Positions 1 to 7,006 of a stretch of DNA of 64,000 bases are shown piece after piece; position 1 is the stretch's first letter; every line of letters starts with the position of its first letter. The notes under the pieces are model-generated. The model worked only from the letters and a program-made list of their open reading frames with translations, was not told the DNA's origin and did no database searches. This stretch comes from an uncultured Lachnospiraceae bacterium (GTDB taxonomy: Bacteria; Bacillota; Clostridia; Lachnospirales; Lachnospiraceae), in the NCBI GenBank assembly GCA_946546945.1, contig CAMNOU010000003.1, forward strand, positions 1-64,000. The letters run 5' to 3'. Made by a program: the position numbers and the translations under genes.

Positions 1-55
1 CAGGCGCGCAAGCGGAAAGCGCGCCGCGGCAAGTACGCCCGAGGCGTACTTGATA
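1..55. repeat. 55-bp double-hairpin repeat, copy 1
   Basis: This segment is identical, in reverse complement, to 28457-28511. It holds two palindromes: GGCGCGC/GCGCGCC around a 9-base loop, and AAGTACGCC/GGCGTACTT around a 3-base loop. It starts two bases after the stop codon of the HAD phosphatase gene, so it could fold in the mRNA 3' end and may act as a terminator or stabiliser. It may extend beyond the left window edge. It resembles a REP/PU-type intergenic palindromic repeat. Confidence 0.9.
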
Positions 56-57
56 TA

Positions 58-720
58 TTATTGACCAGCCAGATCTTCAAGACGGTCATATACCGCGACG
101 GCACCGTTTTCTATTAATTCCTTTCTGGTACCAAACCCATAAGAAACTCCGATACAGTCAATCCCGGCCTCCACAGCCCCCCTCACATCATACTTTGTAT
201 CTCCGATCAGCACCGCCTTCTCTTTCCGAAACCCGGGGTCTGTCTTCTTCAACCGCCGAAAGGCTTCATTGAGAACTTCGATCTTTGTGTCGATTTTCCC
301 GTCCAGGCTTGCCCCGACCACCTCATCCAGCAGTTCTGTAAGCCGGAATTTTTCCAGAATCTTTCTGCACTGCGGCTCCGGTTTTGAGGAGGCAAGCACC
401 TGCACATAGCCTGCTTCCCGAAAAGTCTCAAGCGTTTCTTTCGCTCCTTCGAACAGCTCGCATTCATAAACACCGACAGGAATATAGCGTTCCCGGTAAC
501 GGGCAACCGCATCTTCAACATATTTTTCATCAAGTCCGGCTACCTTTGGAAAAGACTCCCGCAAAGGCGGCCCAATGAACTTGCGCAGCGCCGTCTCCCC
601 TTCCGGAAAGATCCCATAGGGCTCCAGCGCATACTGTACGCTCTTTGATACGCCCTCATAGGAATTGATAATCGTCCCATCCAGATCCCACAATATATAA
701 TGATATTTCTGACTGATCAT
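58..720 (-). CDS. HAD-superfamily phosphatase (phosphoglycolate phosphatase-like)
   Basis: A 220-residue HAD hydrolase. The N-terminus carries the nucleophile motif D12-x-D14-G-T, and GDTKYD at about 173-178 is the metal-binding motif of the family; a helical cap domain lies between. The length and layout fit the Gph/PpaX group, which dephosphorylates 2-phosphoglycolate, pyrophosphate or sugar phosphates; the substrate cannot be read from sequence. The ATG immediately follows the folP stop codon (TAAATG), so it is the last gene of the folate operon and translation is probably coupled. A dihydroneopterin-phosphate phosphatase role would fit the neighbours but is only inference. Confidence 0.85.
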   Translation of the reverse strand: MISQKYHYILWDLDGTIINSYEGVSKSVQYALEPYGIFPEGETALRKFIGPPLRESFPKVAGLDEKYVEDAVARYRERYIPVGVYECELFEGAKETLETFREAGYVQVLASSKPEPQCRKILEKFRLTELLDEVVGASLDGKIDTKIEVLNEAFRRLKKTDPGFRKEKAVLIGDTKYDVRGAVEAGIDCIGVSYGFGTRKELIENGAVAVYDRLEDLAGQ

Positions 721-1548
721 TTATTCACCACCCTGTCTTCCTCCGGCATTCAGAATTGCCTCCGTCATCCGTATTGCCTGTACATTTTCTTTGATATCAT
801 GGACCCTCACAAAGGCACAGTGATGCATCACTGCAAATACGGTCGTTACTGCTGTGCCGATCACCCTGTCCCCGGTGTCCGCATGTAATGTCAGGCCGAT
901 CACCGACTTTCTGGATGTCCCGAGAAGAAGCGGATAGTCCAGCCGTGAAAATGTCTCCAGATTGTTTAAAGTCCGGAGATTGTCCTCATAGGTTTTTGCA
1001 AATCCGATACCGGGATCCAGAAGGATCCCGTCATTCCGAATCCCTGCTTCTTTCGCCAGCCGGATGGATTCTTCCAGATCAAGAATCATATCCGCGATCA
1101 GATCCCTGTAGTCAGCTTCCTTCCTGTTATGCATCAGGCAGCAGGCGGCATCATATTCTGCAATGACCTCTGCCATCTTTTCATCCTGTTTCAGCCCCCA
1201 GATATCATTGATCAGAGCCGCGCCGGCATCGAGACCCGCTCTGGCCACTTCGCTCTTATAGGTGTCCAGCGAGATCGGTACGTCAAAGTGTTTCCTGACT
1301 GCACGGATCACCGGAACAACTCTTTCAATCTCCTCTTCTTCTGAAATCTTCGTATAGCCGGGTCTTGTAGACTCACCGCCGATATCGATCACATCGGCCC
1401 CTTCCAGGACCATATGCTCAGCCTGTCTTAAAGCCTGATCCACCGAAGAATATTTTCCTCCATCCGAGAAGGAATCCGGGGTCACATTCAGAATTCCCAT
1501 CACATAGGTCTTTTTTTGTGTGTCAAACTCTCTGCTGCCAATTCTCAT
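721..1548 (-). CDS. folP: Dihydropteroate synthase
   Basis: FolP joins 6-hydroxymethyl-7,8-dihydropterin pyrophosphate with p-aminobenzoate to give 7,8-dihydropteroate and is the sulfonamide target. The pterin-binding TIM-barrel signatures are clear: NVTPDSFSDGG at 21-31, DIGGESTRPG near 62, ISLDT, INDIWG, DPGIGFAKT and LLGTSRKS. I place the start at 1548, giving 275 residues, the usual size. GGGAG lies 8 bases before this ATG; a longer frame starting at 1608 would intrude 40 bases into the upstream gene. It sits between the HD-domain gene and the HAD phosphatase in the fol operon. Confidence 0.95.
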   Translation of the reverse strand: MRIGSREFDTQKKTYVMGILNVTPDSFSDGGKYSSVDQALRQAEHMVLEGADVIDIGGESTRPGYTKISEEEEIERVVPVIRAVRKHFDVPISLDTYKSEVARAGLDAGAALINDIWGLKQDEKMAEVIAEYDAACCLMHNRKEADYRDLIADMILDLEESIRLAKEAGIRNDGILLDPGIGFAKTYEDNLRTLNNLETFSRLDYPLLLGTSRKSVIGLTLHADTGDRVIGTAVTTVFAVMHHCAFVRVHDIKENVQAIRMTEAILNAGGRQGGE

Positions 1549-1568
1549 AGATTTTTCTCCCATGTTTT

Positions 1569-2093
1569 TCAGGATATAACCGTGCAGTTTCTTTCGGACT
1601 GTTTCCACTTACAGCTTTCCTGTGCTTCACAGCAGAAACAATTTCTGGAAAGATGATCTGCCTGTTCTATGTAAAAGCCTATTGATTTCTCCCTGTTTTC
1701 TTTTTCATCACGCCCGTAATGCTCAGTAATGATCTGCAGTGTTTCCCGGGTCCAGGTTTCCGGATAGCGGATCTCCTCCAGCATCTGCCGTGCCAGGCGT
1801 ACACCGGTCACAGAGTGATGTACTCCGGTCGCATACTGTTCTGCCCTGCCGATGTCATGCAAAAGCCCTGCCACATAGATACGATCCTTTATCTGTGTCC
1901 AGTCTTCATCCGTGTGTGCATGCAAATGGTCCTCCAGATAATGAATCCAGGCAATTCTGCATACATCAAGTGCATGTCCTATTTCATGATGACAATAGAT
2001 CCGGTCTGTCTCAAATTGTCTGATCTCCTGCAGTGTGCTGAGAAAAGATTCATTTTTCAGCAGCCGGCTGGTATATTCCATCTCGCTGTTCAC
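1569..2093 (-). CDS. HD-domain metal-dependent phosphohydrolase in folate operon
   Basis: A 174-residue HD-superfamily protein. The metal-binding pattern is visible: H40, the HD pair at H79-D80 (LLHDIGR) and H92/H93 downstream. The start is GTG at 2093, with GAGG about 9 bases upstream; an internal ATG at 2081 is the alternative. The gene overlaps the 3' end of folC by 44 bases and folP starts 20 bases after its stop, so it is translationally embedded in the folate operon. HD proteins cleave nucleotide or other phosphomonoesters. Here a pterin phosphate would make sense, but that is inference from position only. Confidence 0.8.
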   Translation of the reverse strand: MNSEMEYTSRLLKNESFLSTLQEIRQFETDRIYCHHEIGHALDVCRIAWIHYLEDHLHAHTDEDWTQIKDRIYVAGLLHDIGRAEQYATGVHHSVTGVRLARQMLEEIRYPETWTRETLQIITEHYGRDEKENREKSIGFYIEQADHLSRNCFCCEAQESCKWKQSERNCTVIS

Positions 2094-3387
2094 TTAATTT
2101 TTCCTCAAATGCCTTTCGAATCTCTTTCAGATAATATAATGAACCAAACACAAGGATGATATCTTCTGTACCTGCTTCATACAGTGCATATGATACCGCA
2201 TCTTTTGGATTTTCACAAGAGATTGCTCTGATATTTTGTGTACATAAAAGCTCTGCCAGTGCCTCTGCCCGGAGAGCTCTCGGGTTCGGCGGAGTGACGG
2301 TAAATACTCTGTCGCCCGGCCGGAACATGATTTGAATCATTTTGTCATACTCTTTATCTGCGAGCACTCCCATAATAAAAAGAATCTTTTTCCCCGGAAA
2401 ATTCTGATCCAGTGTTGCTCTCAGTTTTCTGACGGCATCTTCATTATGCGCCCCGTCCAGATATACATCCGGAGAAGAACAGATTTTTTCAAACCGGCCG
2501 GGCCAGCGGACTTTCTCCAGACCGCACTTGATTGACAGAACACTGATACGCGGATATTGGGGAGCAAGCAGCTCCAGCACGCGGATGGCACAGGCAGCAT
2601 TCTCGATCTGACAAAGTTCCCGCAGACCGGGCTGAACCGGAACGGGTCCCGATTCCGGGCGCCAGGTAAAGGAAAGGGCTCCGCCCTCACATTTGACATT
2701 CTCAATGACAACCGATGTGCTCCAAAACAGCGGGGCATGCATCTGTCTGCATTTTTTTTCAATCACTTCTGCGACTTCCGGTTCCTGTGACATGCTCACC
2801 ACCGGGCAGTCTTGTTTGATGATGCCGGATTTTACGGCGGCAATCTCAGCCAGTGTGTCTCCCAGATAATTCATGTGATCCATACTGATCGAAGTCAGTA
2901 CACTGACCAGTGGACGACTGATCAGATTCGTCGCATCTGTCTCTCCGCCCATCCCTACTTCCACGAGGGCAATGTCACACCCGCTTCCGGCAAACCATAC
3001 AAACGCGGCAGCCGTTTCCACTTCAAAACGCGTCGGATGCGGCATCCCGTTCTGTACCAGACGTTCACAGGCTGCAGCCACAACGGTAAAGACCTCCGCC
3101 AGCTCAGTCTTTGAAATGGGCCTGCCGTCCATGAGGAACTCCTCTTCGTAGGAAAACACATCGGGTGTATTAAATCTGGCTGTTTTGTAACCGCATTCGG
3201 TAAGAACTGCTGAGAGCATTGCTCCGACAGATCCCTTCCCATTGGTCCCTGCAATGTGCACGACCGGAATGGACTCCTGCACATCATTCAGTTCATGCAT
3301 TAAATTGACTATGCTGGTCAGTCCCAGCTGACTTCCGTATTTTTTTGTGCTTTCCAGAAAAGCCATCGCCTGTTCATAATTCATCAT
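2050..3387 (-). CDS. folC: Bifunctional dihydrofolate/folylpolyglutamate synthase
   Basis: FolC adds L-glutamate to dihydropteroate and then to folates using ATP. The 445-residue protein has the Mur-ligase-like ATP loop AGTNGKGS at 46-53, the motif EVGMGGETDATN with SMDHMNYLGDT in the central domain, and the C-terminal DGAHN motif (YLDGAHNEDA). Length is normal. It is the first gene of the operon folC-HD-folP-HAD. The start ATG at 3387 has AAGGA upstream and follows a roughly 150-base structured leader. folE, folB and folK are not present in this window. Confidence 0.95.
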   Translation of the reverse strand: MMNYEQAMAFLESTKKYGSQLGLTSIVNLMHELNDVQESIPVVHIAGTNGKGSVGAMLSAVLTECGYKTARFNTPDVFSYEEEFLMDGRPISKTELAEVFTVVAAACERLVQNGMPHPTRFEVETAAAFVWFAGSGCDIALVEVGMGGETDATNLISRPLVSVLTSISMDHMNYLGDTLAEIAAVKSGIIKQDCPVVSMSQEPEVAEVIEKKCRQMHAPLFWSTSVVIENVKCEGGALSFTWRPESGPVPVQPGLRELCQIENAACAIRVLELLAPQYPRISVLSIKCGLEKVRWPGRFEKICSSPDVYLDGAHNEDAVRKLRATLDQNFPGKKILFIMGVLADKEYDKMIQIMFRPGDRVFTVTPPNPRALRAEALAELLCTQNIRAISCENPKDAVSYALYEAGTEDIILVFGSLYYLKEIRKAFEEKLSEQRDGIYQPAAEK

Positions 3388-3406
3388 TCTACCGAATCCT
3401 TTTCCA

Positions 3407-3526
3407 TCTCAGTGTGAGAGACCCCCACTGAGATAAACGCTCCGCGAGGATGCGCAGGAATTCGGTTTGGAAGATGTCAGCTGACGCTGACCCGAATTCC
3501 GCGCCAAGTCTCGCGTGCGAGACTTG
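3407..3526. repeat. Three-hairpin palindromic element in the fol leader
   Basis: Three consecutive inverted repeats: ATCTCAGTG/CACTGAGAT (3407-3433), GGAATTCGG/CCGAATTCC (3457-3500) and CAAGTCTCGC/GCGAGACTTG (3505-3526). The outer ends, ATCTCAGTGTGAGA and GCGAGACTTG, recur in inverted orientation at 34361-34408. It lies between the folC promoter and start codon, so it is transcribed as leader RNA. It looks like a small interspersed palindromic element; a regulatory role in the leader is possible but not shown. Confidence 0.75.
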
Positions 3527-3544
3527 AAATTCTCTACCTTTCCT

Positions 3545-3573
3545 ACTATAACGGACATCGGACAGTTTGTAAA
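3545..3573 (-). promoter_or_regulatory. Predicted promoter of the folate operon
   Basis: Read on the minus strand: -35 TTTACA (3568-3573), 17-base spacer, -10 TATAGT (3545-3550). Transcription would begin near 3538, leaving a leader of about 150 bases before folC. Confidence 0.65.
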
Positions 3574-3660
3574 TTACTGGATTTGGATTTTTAAAAACAT
3601 ATTTTTATGTTCTTCTGACACACTATGAATGTAAAAATCACTCATAAGGAGGCACCTGAC

Positions 3661-4122
3661 ATGAAAAAAAATATCCCTGAGGGTGCGGATTCACTCGCAA
3701 TGGCGGCCTTTCCGAAACAGGAATGGTGCGAGCCTTACGACTGGTGTTCCGCACTCAAAGAAGGAACCATCTTTCCCTGCCTGAATCTGGCTTTTTATAA
3801 AGCTCCGCAGGGAAGCAGCAATCTCTCTGCCTGCAGTGATACGGGAAATGATGAGCAGCGGGATCGGGAAAACCTGTTGTCGGATATCACAGAAATCAGC
3901 TTTGCGCTCAATGATCTGACACTCTATCTGGATACCCATCCGACCTGTGAAAACGGCCTCGCTCTCTTTCACCAACTGATGAGCAGGCGGCTTGAACTGC
4001 TTGCAGATTACGCGGGCAAATTCAATCCTCTGACGCAGGCCTCGATTATAACCGGAGGTCTGGATGAAGAAACGTATGGCTGGGACAAAGGTCCTCTGCC
4101 CTGGGAAGGAGCGTGTATCTGA
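3661..4122 (+). CDS. cotJB: CotJA-CotJB fusion, spore coat protein
   Basis: A 153-residue protein that joins two coat proteins normally encoded by separate genes. Residues 19-47 carry the CotJA pattern (W-x-x-PYD, AL-x-x-GTIFP-x-L). Residues 71-153 carry the CotJB pattern (EISFALNDLTLYLDTHP, FNPLT, W-x-x-GPLPWEG). The start is ATG 3661, with AAGGAGG 9 bases upstream; an in-frame ATG at 3625 lacks a binding site. The stop overlaps the cotJC start (TGATG). In Bacillus the CotJ proteins sit in the inner spore coat under SigE control. This indicates a spore-forming host. Confidence 0.85.
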   Translation: MKKNIPEGADSLAMAAFPKQEWCEPYDWCSALKEGTIFPCLNLAFYKAPQGSSNLSACSDTGNDEQRDRENLLSDITEISFALNDLTLYLDTHPTCENGLALFHQLMSRRLELLADYAGKFNPLTQASIITGGLDEETYGWDKGPLPWEGACI

Positions 4123-4721
4123 TGTTTGCTTACGAAAAAAGACTGCAGTTTCCGATTAAAATTAATAACACCAATCCCAACATCGCCAAGCTGATCATTT
4201 CACAGTACGGCGGTCCGGACGGCGAACTTTCCGCGAGTACCAGATATCTGGCGCAGCGCTATACCATGCCGGTCAAGCCGATCGGCGGACTGCTGACAGA
4301 CATCGGCGTAGAAGAGCTGAATCATATGGAAATGATCTGCTCCATGATCTATCAGCTGACCCGTGACCTGAATGATGACCATGTAAAAGCAGCCGGCTTT
4401 GATGCCTATTATATTGATCATACCAAGGGTCTGTATCCGCAGGCGGCAGCGGGAATCCCCTTTACAGCGCTGGAGCTCCAGTCAAAAGGAGATGCCCTCA
4501 CAGATCTCTATGAAGATCTGGCGGCAGAACAAAAAGCCCGAACCGTCTATGACAATCTTCTTCGCATCATAGATGATCCGGACGTATGCGCGCCTTTAAA
4601 GTTTTTAAGAGCCAGAGAAATTGTGCACTTCCAGCGCTTCGGTGAGGCTCTGGAAATGCTGAAGGAAGAGATGAATTCCAAGAACTTCTACTACTTCAAT
4701 CCGGAATTTGACCGCAGATAA
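4122..4721 (+). CDS. cotJC: CotJC, manganese-catalase-family spore coat protein
   Basis: A 199-residue protein starting FAYEKRLQFPI, with the family hallmark SQYGGPDGELSASTRYLAQRYTMP and further conserved stretches (GTEEL-like GVEELNHMEM, LKFLRAREIVHFQRFGEAL). It belongs to the manganese-containing (pseudo)catalase family; the Glu/His residues in EELNHME and REIVHFQ are the likely metal ligands. The start is ATG 4122, which overlaps the stop of the upstream gene, with GGAAGGA 11 bases before. A GTG nine bases earlier is too close to that site. Works with the CotJA/B fusion in the coat. Confidence 0.92.
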   Translation: MFAYEKRLQFPIKINNTNPNIAKLIISQYGGPDGELSASTRYLAQRYTMPVKPIGGLLTDIGVEELNHMEMICSMIYQLTRDLNDDHVKAAGFDAYYIDHTKGLYPQAAAGIPFTALELQSKGDALTDLYEDLAAEQKARTVYDNLLRIIDDPDVCAPLKFLRAREIVHFQRFGEALEMLKEEMNSKNFYYFNPEFDRR

Positions 4722-4726
4722 CATGT

Positions 4727-4755
4727 TGACGGCAGGTAATCATCGCCTGCCGTCA
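4727..4755. terminator. Convergent hairpin between cotJC and patatin gene
   Basis: Perfect 10-bp inverted repeat TGACGGCAGG/CCTGCCGTCA with a 9-base loop between two converging genes. There is no clear T-run on either side, so termination strength is uncertain. Confidence 0.5.
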
Positions 4756-4771
4756 CACTCTTCCATCCTCA

Positions 4772-5626
4772 TTATTTCATGAACTCCAGGAATGATTCCC
4801 GCAGTTTACTGTAGTCACTGATACCCAGATCGTAGAGCTGCTGCTCGATCTGCGGGTCCTTACTGAAGGTTCCCATTTTCGGGGGATTGCTGGGAGCAAA
4901 TATAAAGGCCTTGCCCTGTTTCTCCAATTCATACAAATGCTTTTGTTCTTTCGTATACATAATATGACGATTATTCATGCATTCGATCGACTTTGGATAC
5001 TTCCGGCACATCATCGTGTAGAACGCCTTCATTTTTTCCGGTGTCTTCACAAAATCACGTGTCTTGGAGAGCACTGCTACAATCTTGTCGCAGCCGTCAT
5101 CCAGCATTTTCTGTACAGGGATCGCGTCGCTGATCCCCCCGTCATAATAATACTCTCCGTCAATCTCGATGGGCCTGCACGCAGCCGGAATCGCACTGGA
5201 GGCCATAATCGCACGGTAATCATCCTGTTTCATGTCTGTCTTACTGAAATAGACCGGCTTCCCCGTCCGGGCATTGGTAGCCACGACCCAGAATTCCGCC
5301 GGATTAGCCATCAGGGCAGGAAAATCAAGATAATCTGCTCCGTCTGAATTGCTGAGCGTCCCATAAATATACTGCAGACCGAATACATTGCCATCTTTGA
5401 AAAAATTCTTAAAGCTCAGATATCCCGGCTCCGTGATGTGATCTGTATAAAATCTGCGGTTGCGTCCGCGCTGCCCGGCCAGAAATGACGAAGCATTTGC
5501 CGAACCGGCAGATACGCCGATCGCATAGTCAAATGATACTTTTTCATCGAGGAAAGCATCCAGCACTCCTGCGCTGTAAGCACACTTCATACCGCCGCCT
5601 TCCACAAATAAACCTGTTTTTGCCAT
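4772..5626 (-). CDS. Patatin-like phospholipase (RssA/YjjU type)
   Basis: A 284-residue patatin-family serine hydrolase. The oxyanion loop EGGGMKCAYSAGVL is at 9-22, the nucleophile elbow G-V-S39-A-G at 37-41, and the dyad Asp in DGG at 162-164. No signal peptide or membrane segment is visible, so it is likely a cytosolic lipid acyl hydrolase; substrate unknown. The ATG at 5626 has GAGG just upstream. It is monocistronic, facing cotJC. Confidence 0.88.
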   Translation of the reverse strand: MAKTGLFVEGGGMKCAYSAGVLDAFLDEKVSFDYAIGVSAGSANASSFLAGQRGRNRRFYTDHITEPGYLSFKNFFKDGNVFGLQYIYGTLSNSDGADYLDFPALMANPAEFWVVATNARTGKPVYFSKTDMKQDDYRAIMASSAIPAACRPIEIDGEYYYDGGISDAIPVQKMLDDGCDKIVAVLSKTRDFVKTPEKMKAFYTMMCRKYPKSIECMNNRHIMYTKEQKHLYELEKQGKAFIFAPSNPPKMGTFSKDPQIEQQLYDLGISDYSKLRESFLEFMK

Positions 5627-5723
5627 TGAAATCCTCTTTCCATCCTCTTCATTCAGAGGCTAATACTTCACCTATTATAGTCAATAAAAAAGAAATTGTA
5701 AAGTTTCTTTAACTATATTCGGT

Positions 5724-5767
5724 CAAAAAAATCCCCTTAAGCAGATTTTTCGTCTGCTCAGGGGAAT
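5724..5767 (-). terminator. Rho-independent terminator after membrane protein gene
   Basis: Inverted repeat (5731-5745 with 5753-5767) followed on the minus strand by a run of seven T. It follows the membrane protein gene that ends at 5833. Confidence 0.85.
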
Positions 5768-5774
5768 CCTGTAT

Positions 5775-5798
5775 CAAGTCTCGCTCCAGCGGGACTTG
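5775..5798. repeat. Short palindrome related to the CAAGTCTCGC repeat
   Basis: CAAGTCTCGC and GCGGGACTTG form a 24-base imperfect palindrome resembling the end module at 3505-3526 and 34361. Confidence 0.5.
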
Positions 5799-5832
5799 AA
5801 CATTACTGTTCTTTCATCTATCCTGTTATTTA

Positions 5833-6612
5833 TCAGTAAAGACTGTCCGATGTTTCCTCTTCCGGTTTTTCACCTGCTCCGATTTCAGTTCCATCGTATG
5901 AGCATAATTTTGCGATCCGGACAAGAAGAAGGATCTGGAATACCAGTGCTATAATCATACCTGCGATCACGATTACTACACCCGGAGCCATTGCTCCGAT
6001 CACTGCCGCGAACGAAGCCGCACCTGCAGCAGTAGCACCAATAATTCCCACGAACAGAACAACCACACCTGCGAAAACCAGGATGATACCAATCAAAAAC
6101 AATTTCCACATCTTCAGGAATTTTTCGCCAAGTTCGTTTTCATTGCACAGAACTGCTGTTTCCTGGCAGCCCTTCAGCAGATATCTGTATGTCAGCAGAC
6201 CGAGAGCGATCAGAATAACAACCACCACCAGCAAAAAGATTATAAGACCGGCGCTCACGGGATTGGATCCTGTTACGGTCATATTCATAATCTGTACTGC
6301 AACAACCGATACGGCGATGACTGCAATAACAAATGACACAATAAAAACAATAATCATAAGGTTCCGGGCCTTTTTAAAATGCTCCGAAAGATTTTTTGCC
6401 ATAGAAAGTCCGACCACTGTCACAATAAACGCAACAATATAAAGAATCCCTCCAAGCGCTGAGGCCGGACTTGTGGATTGTGCAGCTGTAACTGTACCTG
6501 AAGACATGCTCATTGTATTCTGGCTTCCAATACCATTGAGCACTCCGCTAATCAAAGTTAACAGCAAACCTATCCAGGTGATTTTCAAGCCTTTTAAATC
6601 AAGTTTCGTCAT
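5833..6612 (-). CDS. Hypothetical multi-pass membrane protein
   Basis: A 259-residue protein that I do not recognise. It shows about five or six hydrophobic segments: near 12-28 and 52-72, two long Val/Ile-rich helices around 87-110 and 120-145, then two Ala/Gly/Val-rich helices around 170-230. It ends in an acidic tail (GEKPEEETSDSLY). No enzyme motif is visible. A strong ribosome site (AAAGGAGG) precedes the ATG at 6612, and a TATAAT lies about 35 bases further upstream. It appears monocistronic with its own terminator. Confidence 0.75.
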   Translation of the reverse strand: MTKLDLKGLKITWIGLLLTLISGVLNGIGSQNTMSMSSGTVTAAQSTSPASALGGILYIVAFIVTVVGLSMAKNLSEHFKKARNLMIIVFIVSFVIAVIAVSVVAVQIMNMTVTGSNPVSAGLIIFLLVVVVILIALGLLTYRYLLKGCQETAVLCNENELGEKFLKMWKLFLIGIILVFAGVVVLFVGIIGATAAGAASFAAVIGAMAPGVVIVIAGMIIALVFQILLLVRIAKLCSYDGTEIGAGEKPEEETSDSLY

Positions 6613-6695
6613 ATATAACCTCCTTTTTTAAACAGTAACGTGTGACATTATACTTTACAGGAGCTAACGCAGTACTAACTTTTTTGCTCTTTTTT

Positions 6696-6722
6696 CAAAA
6701 AAATTCACCCTTTCGGATGAAT
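6696..6722 (-). terminator. Second terminator downstream of tRNA-Gly
   Basis: On the minus strand ATTCATCC-GAAA-GGGTGAAT followed by seven T; a GNRA-like tetraloop hairpin that would catch read-through from the tRNA unit. Confidence 0.75.
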
Positions 6723-6768
6723 ATTTTTCGAAGCGGAGGCCTCGAACGGAATCCGCAGGATTTCGTCT

Positions 6769-6789
6769 GAGCCCGTACGGGCTCTTTTT
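6769..6789 (+). terminator. Plus-strand terminator hairpin
   Basis: GAGCCCG-TA-CGGGCTC followed by TTTTT on the plus strand. No plus-strand gene precedes it, so it may only block antisense transcription. Confidence 0.5.
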
Positions 6790-6830
6790 GCCCAAAAAAA
6801 CCACCCGAAGTTTCCGGGTGGTTTTTGGGC
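6790..6830 (-). terminator. Terminator of the tRNA-Gly transcript
   Basis: CCACCCG/CGGGTGG hairpin with flanking GCCCAAAAA/TTTTTGGGC pairing and a T-run on the minus strand, about 10 bases after the tRNA 3' end. Confidence 0.85.
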
Positions 6831-6840
6831 AAAATAAAAA

Positions 6841-6912
6841 GCGCGAGACGGGACTCGAACCCGCGGCCCCGACCTTGGCAAGGTCGTGCTCCACCAACTG
6901 AGCCACTCGCGC
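6841..6912 (-). tRNA. tRNA-Gly(GCC)
   Basis: A 72-nt cloverleaf. The acceptor stem pairs GCGCGAG with CTCGCGC, the D arm reads GCTC-AGTTGGTGGA-GC, and the anticodon loop TTGCCAA gives anticodon GCC (glycine, GGC/GGU). The T arm GCGGG-TTCGAGT-CCCGT is canonical. The 3' CCA is not encoded and must be added. It is transcribed alone from a promoter at 6937-6965 and ends at the hairpin at 6790-6830. Confidence 0.97.
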
Positions 6913-6936
6913 ATGTCATTACTGAACACAAATGAT

Positions 6937-6965
6937 ATAATAACGGAAAGAGGATGAAAAGTCAA
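6937..6965 (-). promoter_or_regulatory. Predicted promoter of tRNA-Gly
   Basis: Minus strand: -35 TTGACT (6960-6965), 17-base spacer, -10 TATTAT (6937-6942), placing the start about 18 bases before the mature tRNA. The promoter overlaps the hairpin at 6946-6985. Confidence 0.7.
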
Positions 6966-6985
6966 TACTTTTTCATCCTCTTTTT
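6946..6985 (-). terminator. Hairpin after the CtpA-type protease gene
   Basis: AAAGAGGATGAAAA (6947-6960) pairs with TTTTTCATCCTCTTT (6969-6983), downstream of the stop at 7007. The arms are A/T-ended, so the stem supplies its own T-run. Confidence 0.7.
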
Positions 6986-7006
6986 TACTTTTCTAAAAAT
7001 CTTCTG

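Noticed and set aside
3388-3540. Tetrahydrofolate riboswitch before folC
   Set aside because: The expected conserved core is not recognisable; the hairpins match a repeat family found elsewhere in the window.
6841-6912. Integration site of a mobile element at tRNA-Gly
   Set aside because: No integrase and no duplicate of the tRNA 3' end was noticed nearby.
6664-6965. Open frames of 78-86 codons over the tRNA-Gly region
   Set aside because: They translate the tRNA itself and its terminators; the protein-like string is a well-known tRNA artefact.
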